Positions 1 to 5,868 of a stretch of DNA of 55,612 bases are shown here, one piece after another. Source of the stretch: Rhodoferax sp. (GTDB lineage Bacteria; Pseudomonadota; Gammaproteobacteria; Burkholderiales; Burkholderiaceae_C). The translations under genes were made by a program, and so were the position numbers. Every line of letters starts with the position of its first letter. The stretch's first letter is position 1. The notes under the pieces were generated by a model. It saw only the letters and a list, made by a program, of their open reading frames with translations. It was not told where the DNA came from and ran no database searches. The DNA lies in NCBI RefSeq assembly GCF_030697375.1, contig NZ_JAUYQD010000010.1, forward strand, positions 1 through 55,612, written 5' to 3'.

Positions 1-60
1 ACGCCAGGCGGCAAATTCTTCCAAGCAGCGCTCAATGCGCTGGCGGTCTGTGTCTTTCAT
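1..60 (-). CDS. Partial hypothetical protein, N-terminal 20 residues only
   Basis: The minus strand opens with ATG at 58-60 and reads through the left edge of the window (MKDTDRQRIERCLEEFAAWR). A GAGG ribosome-binding sequence sits about ten bases upstream of the start. It follows the stop of the 106-426 gene by 45 bp with no recognisable integron core site between them, so the two may share one transcript or one cassette. The intervening DNA contains a small hairpin (CGTTG, four T, CAACG). Too little is present to assign a family. Confidence 0.5.
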   Translation of the reverse strand, partial: MKDTDRQRIERCLEEFAAWR

Positions 61-105
61 GTGTCCATCCTCGTCGTTGAAAACAACGAGCGTGGCAAAT
101 CCGCT

Positions 106-426
106 TCAACCTCGCAAGATGGCGCAGACCGGACGCTTACGCTCGAAGGTGTGTAGGTCCGCTTCATCTACGGCTTCATGCTCTCGCAGCCAGTCAAGCG
201 AAGCGTACAGGATGCTCTTGCTGCGAGCGGCAACTTCGCGTTGGTAGTCAGGCCCGATGACCGGACCGTTCTCATCCCAGCCGTGCGAATAGAAGTCACG
301 GGTGCGATCGACGATGGAGTCCTTCAGAATCTCGAAGGTGGTGATGAACATCGTGGCCAGGAACAGGGATGGCCGGACCACTTCAGGGTCAAGGAAACGC
401 TCCCAATTGTCTTCGGTGGTGCCCAT
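106..426 (-). CDS. Hypothetical protein in cassette-like array
   Basis: This 106-residue protein starts at the ATG at 424-426 (MGTTEDNWERFLDP). An in-frame upstream extension to 468 would run into the linker. Composition is protein-like: an acidic N-terminus, a hydrophobic helix around residues 18-35 (PSLFLATMFITTFEILKD) and a charged C-terminus (WLREHEAVDEADLHTFERKR). No known domain is recognised. It is short, sits on the same strand as its neighbours, and is preceded by a linker bearing a degenerate integron core (GGTAGGC where GTTAGGC is expected). It is therefore probably a cassette gene. Function is unknown. Confidence 0.6.
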   Translation of the reverse strand: MGTTEDNWERFLDPEVVRPSLFLATMFITTFEILKDSIVDRTRDFYSHGWDENGPVIGPDYQREVAARSKSILYASLDWLREHEAVDEADLHTFERKRPVCAILRG

Positions 427-431
427 CAGAG

Positions 432-533
432 GCCTACCGTTGGCCGTGAGTGGAGCGCAACGGCGCACTCAGCATTGAAGAATGGCGACCACGATGGCCG
501 TCGTTGTGGGTCCATTCGACGAACCTGTTAAAT
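432..533 (-). repeat. Candidate integron attC site (linker after the 544-768 gene)
   Basis: Read on the minus strand, this linker begins with ATTTAAC (533 to 527, matching RYYYAAC) and ends with GGCCAACGGTAGGC. The last seven bases are one mismatch from the GTTRRRY core. Its ATTTAAC is the exact complement of the GTTAAAT at 772-778 that opens the same gene unit, as expected for the two ends of a circularisable cassette. The inner part is about 100 bp with imperfect self-complementarity. Assigned by eye, not by folding. Confidence 0.45.
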
Positions 534-543
534 GACAGCATAC

Positions 544-768
544 CTACCGCTCCCGAAACGCCCGCCTTGGGGCAACTACTTCAAACAACTCTTCGCGTTG
601 CTGCTCTAACCAAACCAGGCGCTCAAAAAACGACTTGCGTCCTTGCGACGAACCGCCATTCTCTGCGCCCCACAAACAACGTTGAATTTCAGAGTCAATT
701 TGCGCACGCGACATCTTTGACGCTTCGTCGGCGCGATCTGCTGTGCCTGAACGGGACCGTCGCTTCAT
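544..768 (-). CDS. Small basic hypothetical protein (cassette gene)
   Basis: A 74-residue protein begins at ATG 766-768 (MKRRSRSGTADRADEASKMS). The open frame extends upstream to 873, but that part translates the duplicated gntR linker and is unlikely to be coding. The protein has a basic head and a helical, charged second half (FFERLVWLEQQREELFEVV). No family is recognised. Its ATG lies a few bases after a GTTAAAT core site at 772-778, and an ATTTAAC site follows its stop, so it has the dimensions of a single integron cassette. Confidence 0.5.
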   Translation of the reverse strand: MKRRSRSGTADRADEASKMSRAQIDSEIQRCLWGAENGGSSQGRKSFFERLVWLEQQREELFEVVAPRRAFRER

Positions 769-771
769 GTC

Positions 772-822
772 ATTTAACGTGATGCAATTGAGCGAACATC
801 CTGGGTTCCCAGGGTATCCAAC
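772..822 (-). other. Two integron-type core sites at the junction of duplicated DNA and cassette
   Basis: On the minus strand GTTGGAT (822 to 816) and GTTAAAT (778 to 772) both match the GTTRRRY core consensus. Between them the DNA resembles the start of the 2949-3371 gene and its leader: both copies share a CCTGG...CCAGG dyad, then an ATG, then codons for LHxVK. In this copy the resemblance ends exactly at GTTAAA, where an unrelated cassette gene begins. This suggests recombination at a core-like sequence inside the old reading frame. Confidence 0.4.
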
Positions 823-1395
823 GAAATAAACCCGAATCCCCCCGTGGAACACCCATGCCCCATCAAGCGACAAAGCGCATGCCGCCGTGGTTCACCGCCA
901 GTTCCCCAAGAAATCAAAGTCATTTCCATCCCCTTAAACCCTGCCGCCTATCCTGGCGAAATTTGGTCGGCGTCGAGTGCGTGCTCTCGACGAATCGTGT
1001 GCCTGACTATAGCCCAGCGGAGCACGCACCCGCCACCTCAAGCACTCAGCCGCCGCACCAACTCCCACCCCACATTGACACAGAACCGCTCCAGCGCCTC
1101 GCATCAGCGCGAGCAGCATGACCACAGCGCTTTCGCCGATCTCCACTCGGGAGGTGCGTATGGTGGTCAGCGGCTGCCACATCTGGTCGCTGCCGGCCAA
1201 ATCATTGAAGCCGGCAATGGCCAGCCGTTGCGGCACTGGAATGCCCAGACGCAGGTTGGCCAGCAAGCCGCCTTGGGCCGGATCGTCGTTGCAGATAAAA
1301 ATGGCGCCCACTTCGGGATGGGATGCCAGCTGGCTCTGCAGCTGCTGGCCGCCCAGCGCCAAGGACGAGGGCTGTGGGCTCAACCACTCCAGGGC
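773..1395 (-). repeat. Decayed second copy of the gntR 3' region and adjoining linker (copy B)
   Basis: This stretch aligns along its length with 3345-3974. It carries the last third of the gluconate repressor gene, the roughly 220-bp linker behind it (shared GTGTGCCTGACTATA and CAACGAAATAAACCCG blocks), the core site and the first nine codons of the first cassette gene. Differences are scattered substitutions and small indels, so the duplication is not recent. At its right end similarity stops abruptly at CCACTCCAGGGC (1384-1395), only 13 bp from the stop of the 1408-2064 gene. Confidence 0.85.
1040..1395 (-). pseudogene. gntR 3' fragment (truncated, frameshifted)
   Basis: On the minus strand the fragment encodes the end of a LacI-type ligand domain (ASHPEVGAIFICNDDPAQGG ... 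GIPVPQRLAIAGFNDLAG ... EIGESAVVMLLALMRG), closely matching residues about 220-325 of the intact repressor at 3612-4637. After LMRG five bases are missing relative to the intact gene, so the frame shifts and the native C-terminus is lost. There is no DNA-binding domain and no start. It is the coding part of duplicated copy B. Confidence 0.85.
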
Positions 1396-1407
1396 AGCTT
1401 CACGGCG

Positions 1408-2064
1408 CTACTGCTTACCCCATGACTGCCGTGCAAAAATCCAAATTGCAAAGAGGCCGGCAGCAATGTGAAACCCGATAAACCCAGCGAACAACATTGG
1501 CTTGCCAGCCATGAGCTGCTCGGGTCCGGGCACGGCGGCAGAGTAGAACGAAAGCGCACCGACGTTGAACGCCAGAATGATGCCAAGCAACATTTTGGAG
1601 CCACGGAATACATACCAGCAACCCACACCATAAATTGTCTCAATGACCAGCGCGACCATTGGGATGTCGTACAAGCCCGTGCCGAATTTTGGCGAGTCAA
1701 TCCCCGGGGCAAGCGCAATGTCATGTGAGTGAACAAAGAGATCCAGCACGGTGTGGGAGCAGATGCCGACTGCAATCGCTATCGCCCAGGCAGGCCGCTT
1801 CAACACCTTACCGACTACCAGCCATGCAAGCGCCGCAATAACGATGGTGCCGACAATTGAATGTGAGTACGGCATATACGACAGATGAATATCGCTCATG
1901 GAAAGGACCTGAGCATTCATCGTCGTGCTTTCAATGCCTAGAAAGTTGAAGACAACCCAAAGAATCTCAACGAGTTGCACCGAAATCAGAACCGGCACAA
2001 TGGGAACATTCGGCCATTTTCGATTGATGATTAAGGCTGTTGCTGCGTGATTTATTGCATTCAT
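1408..2064 (-). CDS. Multi-pass membrane protein resembling the YdjM-type membrane hydrolase family
   Basis: This 218-residue protein starts at ATG 2062-2064, with GGAGAGTGGAG immediately upstream as ribosome-binding site. It has about five to six hydrophobic segments. Histidine-rich motifs sit between them: HAATAL near residue 6, PYSHSIVG near 70, then SHTVLDLFVHSHD near 108. Such motifs are typical of YdjM/DUF457 membrane proteins annotated as metal-dependent hydrolases, but the true substrate of that family is not established. It lies between a GTTGGGC core site and the gntR fragment, and no attC-like linker remains behind its stop. It looks like a cassette whose downstream end was lost in rearrangement. 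Confidence 0.65.
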   Translation of the reverse strand: MNAINHAATALIINRKWPNVPIVPVLISVQLVEILWVVFNFLGIESTTMNAQVLSMSDIHLSYMPYSHSIVGTIVIAALAWLVVGKVLKRPAWAIAIAVGICSHTVLDLFVHSHDIALAPGIDSPKFGTGLYDIPMVALVIETIYGVGCWYVFRGSKMLLGIILAFNVGALSFYSAAVPGPEQLMAGKPMLFAGFIGFHIAAGLFAIWIFARQSWGKQ

Positions 2065-2082
2065 CTCCACTCTCCATAGGGG

Positions 2083-2166
2083 GCCCAACGTTGGTGCTGT
2101 CCGGCACGCAACGAGCGCAAAGAAGGGGCCTGCTGCTGCGTGTCCGTGCCGAGCGAAATGTTATTT
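2083..2166 (-). repeat. Candidate integron attC site (linker after the 2161-2754 gene)
   Basis: Minus-strand reading runs from AAATAAC, overlapping the stop of the 2161-2754 gene, to GTTGGGC (2089 to 2083), a perfect GTTRRRY core. Inside, CGGCACG and CGTGCCG form a seven-base inverted pair and CACCAAC precedes the core, the layout expected of an attC hairpin. The opening heptamer departs from RYYYAAC at two positions. Folding and a covariance search would be needed to confirm it. Confidence 0.5.
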
Positions 2167-2754
2167 TGCATTCTCCACCTCCACTCTGACGACCTCGATG
2201 CAATTTGGGAGTGATGCGTATGGCAACGGCCACTTGGCGTAGACGTTCTCGTAGATTGTGACGTCAGCGCCGACTTCAGTCCGGCGCAGATGGCCCACGG
2301 CGCTGAACGATGTGTTCTTCTCGGGATGAAGCTTCGCATTTCGCCCTTGATACGAGCCACTGGCGCGGCCGTCAACAAGCCGGACAGTGAGTTCGCCATA
2401 CATTGCGGCGATAAAGTCATGCGACTCAGTACCGAAGCTTTGGAACGGCTCGTCGACTTTGTTGTAGATCAGGAGAATGCTAGGGTGATCTTCACGAGCT
2501 GCAGCTTGGATTTGCTTCCGCGCTTCGGAAATCATGCTCCTCACGTGATTTCCGACTGTCCGAGACGAGACACCATTGGGGTTGAGACCTCGCGTACTTT
2601 CGATCTGTTTGATCTCGACAAAGACCTCAACTCCGCCCGCCGAAAACCGGTAGTCGGGTGTTGGCTTGGGGCCGACGGCAATGCGTTTGAAATCAAGGCC
2701 GTACGTTCGGCAGTAACTTGCGAAAAGCAGCTCGGACTCAGTGTCGCGACTCAT
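2161..2754 (-). CDS. Putative PD-(D/E)XK-type nuclease-like cassette protein
   Basis: A 197-residue protein starts at ATG 2752-2754, ten bases inside a GTTATCT core-like site. Residues about 31-51 read TPDYRF, then VEVFVEIKQIE. The spacing of D, E and K fits the PD-(D/E)XK nuclease fold (PD in one strand, ExK in the next). The rest is unremarkable: mixed helices with a conserved-looking SILLIYNKVDEPF strand near residue 93. No named family is recognised, and an NERD- or Holliday-resolvase-like role is not supported. Nuclease assignment is inference from one motif. Such nucleases are common in cassette and defence DNA. Confidence 0.55.
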   Translation of the reverse strand: MSRDTESELLFASYCRTYGLDFKRIAVGPKPTPDYRFSAGGVEVFVEIKQIESTRGLNPNGVSSRTVGNHVRSMISEARKQIQAAAREDHPSILLIYNKVDEPFQSFGTESHDFIAAMYGELTVRLVDGRASGSYQGRNAKLHPEKNTSFSAVGHLRRTEVGADVTIYENVYAKWPLPYASLPNCIEVVRVEVENAK

Positions 2755-2764
2755 GCCAGATAAC

Positions 2765-2871
2765 GAGGCTGTAAAAAAAGTGTTTCCGGTGATTCTTTGG
2801 AGTTGTAAGTCATTGATTGGTATAGGAAATTTTTAACAACAGGGACGTATTGGGGATTTTTTTACAGCCTC
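2765..2871. mobile_element. 107-bp MITE-like element with 15-bp perfect terminal inverted repeats
   Basis: The element begins GAGGCTGTAAAAAAA (2765-2779) and ends with its exact reverse complement (2857-2871). It is flanked by AAC on both sides (2762-2764 and 2872-2874), consistent with a 3-bp target duplication. The interior is AT-rich compared with the surroundings and has no reading frame. It sits precisely at the GTT of an integron core between two cassettes. It could be a non-autonomous transposon whose parent targets core sites, or a gene-less cassette with hairpin ends. Confidence 0.7.
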
Positions 2872-2954
2872 AACGTCCGAGGCCGCCGGCAAGCAACAAG
2901 CGCCGCGAAGCTGCAAACTGATGTTGCGCGTCCGTGTGGACCGACATGTTAAAT
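2872..2954 (-). repeat. Candidate integron attC site interrupted by the 107-bp element
   Basis: Minus-strand reading begins with ATTTAAC (2954 to 2948), which overlaps the stop codon of the upstream gene and matches RYYYAAC perfectly. It then runs through CGGTCCACACGGAC and GCGCAAC, and ends GGACGTT at the edge of the inserted element. Without the insert the core would read GTTATCT, which fits GTTRRRY at all but two of the seven positions. GCAGCTTCGCGGCGCTTG in the middle can form the variable terminal structure. Confidence 0.5.
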
Positions 2955-3371
2955 CTCATCATTGCGCAAGCCCAAGACTTCTGTAACTTCGCAGCTTGCG
3001 GTTCGCCGCGCGCCCTCGACAAAGAAACCTTTCGTGCCCACATGAATACGGCGTTTGTGCTCCGGACGAAGCTCCGCGCTTAAGACATACATGTCCGCAG
3101 CTCCTTCGGGAGGCACAGGCTGATTTTCGGGAAGAACGTTCCCATCGCTAGATACGAACTCAGGCCAAATGCACCAAATTCCGTCCTCGGATGGATCGTC
3201 TTCTGCGTACAAGAAGTCTGAGCGTATGTGCTGGAACGGAAGCGAAGCGCGACCGCCCTCTGCTGGGCTCAAAAAACGGTACCGGACTCGAAAGTCAGGT
3301 TCCCTACCAGTCCGGTCGCGATAGGAAAGGGGCTGCATCTGAGCTTTAACGAGATGTAGATAGTCGGGCAT
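2949..3371 (-). CDS. Hypothetical cassette protein
   Basis: A 140-residue soluble protein starts at ATG 3369-3371 (MPDYLHLVKAQMQPLSYRDR). An in-frame TTG at 3381-3383 is a less likely start. Features are an N-terminal RVRYRFLSP strand, an acidic centre (RSDFLYAEDDPSEDGIWCIW) and a C-terminal GTKGFFVEGARRTA segment. No family is recognised. It is the first gene after the GTTGGAC core beside gntR. Its first nine codons are echoed in decayed copy B near 790, which shows that this gene, or a relative, was already next to gntR when the region was duplicated. Confidence 0.6.
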   Translation of the reverse strand: MPDYLHLVKAQMQPLSYRDRTGREPDFRVRYRFLSPAEGGRASLPFQHIRSDFLYAEDDPSEDGIWCIWPEFVSSDGNVLPENQPVPPEGAADMYVLSAELRPEHKRRIHVGTKGFFVEGARRTASCEVTEVLGLRNDEI

Positions 3372-3974
3372 CCTGGCATCCAAGGATGTCCAACGAAATA
3401 AACCCGCCCCCCACCATCGGACGCCGATGGCCCATCAAGCGACAAAGCGCACACCGCCGTGGTTCACCGCCAGCCCCCCAAGAAATCAAATTCATTTCCA
3501 TCCCCTTAAAACCCTGTCGCCTATCCCGGCGAAATTTGGTCTGCGCCGAGTGTGAGTTCTCGACGATGCGTGTGCCTGACTATAAGCCCGGCGGAGCATG
3601 CACCCGCCACCTCAAGCACTCAGCCGCCGCACCAGCTCCCACCCCACATTGACGCAGGACCGCTCCAGCGCCTCCCCCCGCATCAGCGCGAGCAGCATGG
3701 CGGCGGCGCTTTCACCGATCTCCACGCGGGGGGTGCGGATGGTGGTCAGCGGGGGCCACATCTGGTCGCTGCCGGCCAAATCGTTGAAGCCGGCGATGGC
3801 CACTTGCTGCGGCACGGGGATGCCCAGGCGCAGTGCGGCCAGCAAGCCGCCTTGGGCCAGATCGTCGTTGCAGAAAAAGATGGCGTCCACGTCGGGGTGG
3901 GATGCCAGCCGGCTCTCCAGCAACTGGCCGCCCAGTGCCATGGACGAGGGCTCGGGGCTCAGCCACTCCAGGGC
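3345..3974 (-). repeat. gntR 3' region and linker, intact copy (copy A)
   Basis: This is the intact partner of the decayed repeat at 773-1395. It spans the last third of gntR, its 220-bp downstream linker and the start of the first cassette gene. The linker holds a GTTGGAC core site (3394 to 3388) and a 7-bp dyad CCATCGG-ACG-CCGATGG at 3414-3430 that is missing from copy B. Apart from these, the 228 bp between 3384 and 3611 contain nothing I can identify. Confidence 0.85.
3388..3394 (-). other. Integron-type core site next to gntR (possible attI-like position)
   Basis: GTTGGAC on the minus strand matches GTTRRRY and is preceded by a TTTATTTC block conserved in both duplicated copies. It marks the point where chromosomal gntR flank gives way to the cassette-like genes, the position an attI site would hold. 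No integrase gene lies nearby, so the name is only positional. Confidence 0.35.
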
Positions 3975-4637
3975 GGGGTCGTGGCAGCCCGCCGCCTGCA
4001 TGGCCTGGCGGTAGCCGGCCAGGCGCTGCATCACGCGCGGGTCGAGCTGGGCCGCGGCGAACGCGATGCGGCGGCGGCCTGTGTTCAGCAGGTGCGCGGT
4101 CATGGCGCGGCCGGCGTCGGCCTGCGAGAAGCCCACGCAGTGCACGGCGGGGTCTTGCGAGGTCTCCATGAGGTGCACGCAGGGCACGCCGCTGCGGGCG
4201 ATCAGTTCGCGGCAGCGCGGGGTGCGGTCAAAGCCGGTGACCAGCAGGCCTGCGGGGCGGTGGGCGAGGTAGCTGGTCAGCAATTCCTCTTCCTCCTGCG
4301 CCTGGTAGTGCGTCACCCCGATCAGGATCTGGTAGCCCGCCGGGTGCAGCGCGCGGTGCACGGCCTCCAGCAAATCCACAAACAGGTTGTTCGACAGCAG
4401 GGGAATCAGCACCACCACCGTGTGGCTGCGTGCACTGGCCAGGGCGCGGGCGGCCGGGTCGGGCACATAGCCCAGGGCGGCGGCGGCCTCGGCCACGCGC
4501 GCCACCAGTTCGGGCGCCACGCTGCGCTCGCCACGCAAGGCGCGTGAGGCGGTGATGCGGCTCACGCCGGCGGACAGGGCCACGTCGTCCAGCGTGAGGC
4601 GGCCGGAAGACCGGCTTTTTCGGGGTGTGATGTTCAT
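3612..4637 (-). CDS. gntR: LacI-family gluconate operon repressor GntR
   Basis: A 341-residue transcription factor. Residues 15-35 form a LacI helix-turn-helix (LDDVALSAGVSRITASRAL), followed by the hinge (ALGYVPDPAARALAS) and a periplasmic-binding-type ligand domain (SHTVVVLIPLLSNN onward). The C-terminal motifs IFFCNDDLAQGG and AIAGFNDLAGSDQ are characteristic of GntR. It is divergent from gntK and the TRAP genes. Two GATAGCGCTATC dyads in the shared promoter make it the obvious repressor, released by gluconate or its phosphate. Start is the ATG at 4635-4637. Family assignment is strong; the exact ligand is inferred from neighbours. Confidence 0.93.
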   Translation of the reverse strand: MNITPRKSRSSGRLTLDDVALSAGVSRITASRALRGERSVAPELVARVAEAAAALGYVPDPAARALASARSHTVVVLIPLLSNNLFVDLLEAVHRALHPAGYQILIGVTHYQAQEEEELLTSYLAHRPAGLLVTGFDRTPRCRELIARSGVPCVHLMETSQDPAVHCVGFSQADAGRAMTAHLLNTGRRRIAFAAAQLDPRVMQRLAGYRQAMQAAGCHDPALEWLSPEPSSMALGGQLLESRLASHPDVDAIFFCNDDLAQGGLLAALRLGIPVPQQVAIAGFNDLAGSDQMWPPLTTIRTPRVEIGESAAAMLLALMRGEALERSCVNVGWELVRRLSA

Positions 4638-4679
4638 GAATTCGGGTTTACCCTGATTTGTGAGACCGGAATGCTTCGT

Positions 4680-4697
4680 TAAGATAGCGCTATCTTA
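4680..4697. promoter_or_regulatory. GntR operator O1 (18-bp perfect palindrome)
   Basis: TAAGATAGCGCTATCTTA is a perfect palindrome about 45 bp upstream of the gntR start. Its core GATAGCGCTATC recurs at 4815-4826, so both promoters of the divergent region can be controlled by the same LacI-type dimer. The even-length dyad with central CG is the typical LacI-family operator form. Confidence 0.85.
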
Positions 4698-4814
4698 CAA
4701 AGAATTTGCGGCCATGCCTGCGTGGATTCTTGCAGAAGAAATGCCAGACATGGCCAGAAAGACCTCGCCCCCGGAATGTCAAAACGCCATTCCGGTTTTT
4801 TTAAAACTTTTTGA

Positions 4815-4826
4815 GATAGCGCTATC
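4815..4826. promoter_or_regulatory. GntR operator O2, directly upstream of gntK
   Basis: GATAGCGCTATC is identical to the core of the palindrome at 4680-4697 and ends six bases before the gntK ATG. Binding here would block transcription or early elongation. The two sites are 135 bp apart centre to centre, about 13 helical turns, which would allow looping. Confidence 0.8.
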
Positions 4827-4832
4827 CAAACG

Positions 4833-5345
4833 ATGAACTCTGTTGTCATGATGGGCGTCGCCGGTTGCGGCAAGTCCAGTGCCGGGCAGGCGGTGGCCCA
4901 GGCACTGGGGTTGCCGCTGATCGAGGGGGATGAATTCCACCCGGAGGCCAACCTCAACAAAATGCGCCAGGGCCTGCCGCTGACCGACGCCGACCGCGCC
5001 GAGTGGCTGGGCGCCCTGGGCCATGCGCTGGAGCAGCACCCGGCCGGCGCGGTGCTGACCTGCTCGGCGCTCAAGGCCAGCTACCGCACCCGCCTGCGCT
5101 CGCATGCCCCCGGCCTGCGTTTTGTGTTTCTGGAGATTGACCCGCACACGGCGCACCAGCGCGTATCGGCACGGGCGTCCGAGCACCTGTTTCCGCCCAG
5201 CCTGGTCACCAGCCAGTTCGCCACGCTGGAGTCCCCGGTGGGTGAGCCCGGCGTGCTGCCGGTGGATGCCACCCAGCCGCTCGCCGCCCTGAGCGCAACT
5301 GTCGCCCGCTGGCTGCGCGACGCAACGAATAAGAAGGCCCTGTGA
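4833..5345 (+). CDS. gntK: Gluconokinase
   Basis: A 170-residue kinase that phosphorylates D-gluconate to 6-phosphogluconate, feeding the Entner-Doudoroff or pentose-phosphate route. The P-loop GVAGCGKSS is at residues 8-16. The family motif EGDEFHPEANLNKMRQGLPL follows at about 31-50, then TCSALKASYRTRLR near 76 and FLEIDPHTAHQRVSAR near 99. Length equals the usual GntK size. It is the first gene of the gluconate operon, and its stop overlaps the next start (TGATG). An operator dyad lies immediately upstream. Confidence 0.95.
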   Translation: MNSVVMMGVAGCGKSSAGQAVAQALGLPLIEGDEFHPEANLNKMRQGLPLTDADRAEWLGALGHALEQHPAGAVLTCSALKASYRTRLRSHAPGLRFVFLEIDPHTAHQRVSARASEHLFPPSLVTSQFATLESPVGEPGVLPVDATQPLAALSATVARWLRDATNKKAL

Positions 5346-5839
5346 TGAACCAAGCCGTGATTCAAAAAACCCTCAACACGCTGATGGCCGCGTGCCTGGC
5401 CGTGATGGCCACCTCGGTCTTTGTCAATGTGGTGCTGCGCTACGGCTTTGGCAGCGGCATCGCCGCCAGTGAAGAGCTGTCGCGCCTGCTGTTTGTCTGG
5501 ATGGTGTTCATAGGCGCCACTGCCGCCTACCCGCAGGGCGAGCACATGGCCTTCACCAGCCTGCTGCAGCCCCTGCTCAAGCCCGGCCGTGAAACGGCGC
5601 TGAAAGCCGCCACCTGCCTGATCCATGCGCTGGTGGTGCTGAGTTGCGCCCTGGTGGGCTGGGGCGCCTGGCAGCAGGTGCTGGTGGGCATGGACAGCGT
5701 GAGTGTGGTGCTGGGCTACCCGCAGGCCCTGCTGCCCCTGCCCGCCCTGCTGTGCAGCGTGGCCATTGGCGTGATGGCGCTGTGGCAACTGCTGCGGGCG
5801 CGGCCCATCGACTTCGGCCACGCGGCCGATGTTGAGTGA
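5345..5839 (+). CDS. TRAP transporter small permease (DctQ-type), gluconate operon
   Basis: A 164-residue membrane protein with four predicted helices. It carries the DctQ signature around residues 30-55 (NVVLRYGFGSGIAASEELSR, then LLFVWMVFIG). It forms the small membrane subunit of a tripartite sodium-dependent uptake system with the next two genes. Start is the ATG overlapping the gntK stop; an in-frame GTG one codon earlier is less likely. Location behind gntK and under GntR operators indicates gluconate or a related sugar acid as substrate, which is inference. Confidence 0.9.
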   Translation: MNQAVIQKTLNTLMAACLAVMATSVFVNVVLRYGFGSGIAASEELSRLLFVWMVFIGATAAYPQGEHMAFTSLLQPLLKPGRETALKAATCLIHALVVLSCALVGWGAWQQVLVGMDSVSVVLGYPQALLPLPALLCSVAIGVMALWQLLRARPIDFGHAADVE

Positions 5840-5868
5840 TTGATGAACAAAAAACGGGGTTTCGGCAT

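Noticed and set aside
3414..3430. CCATCGG-ACG-CCGATGG dyad as the gntR terminator
   Set aside because: It is about 180 bp past the gntR stop, lacks a T-run, and is absent from the duplicated copy, so termination cannot be claimed.
1..3600. Prophage or conjugative element at the left end
   Set aside because: No integrase, terminase, capsid, relaxase or replication gene is visible; the genes are cassette-sized and unrelated to phage modules.
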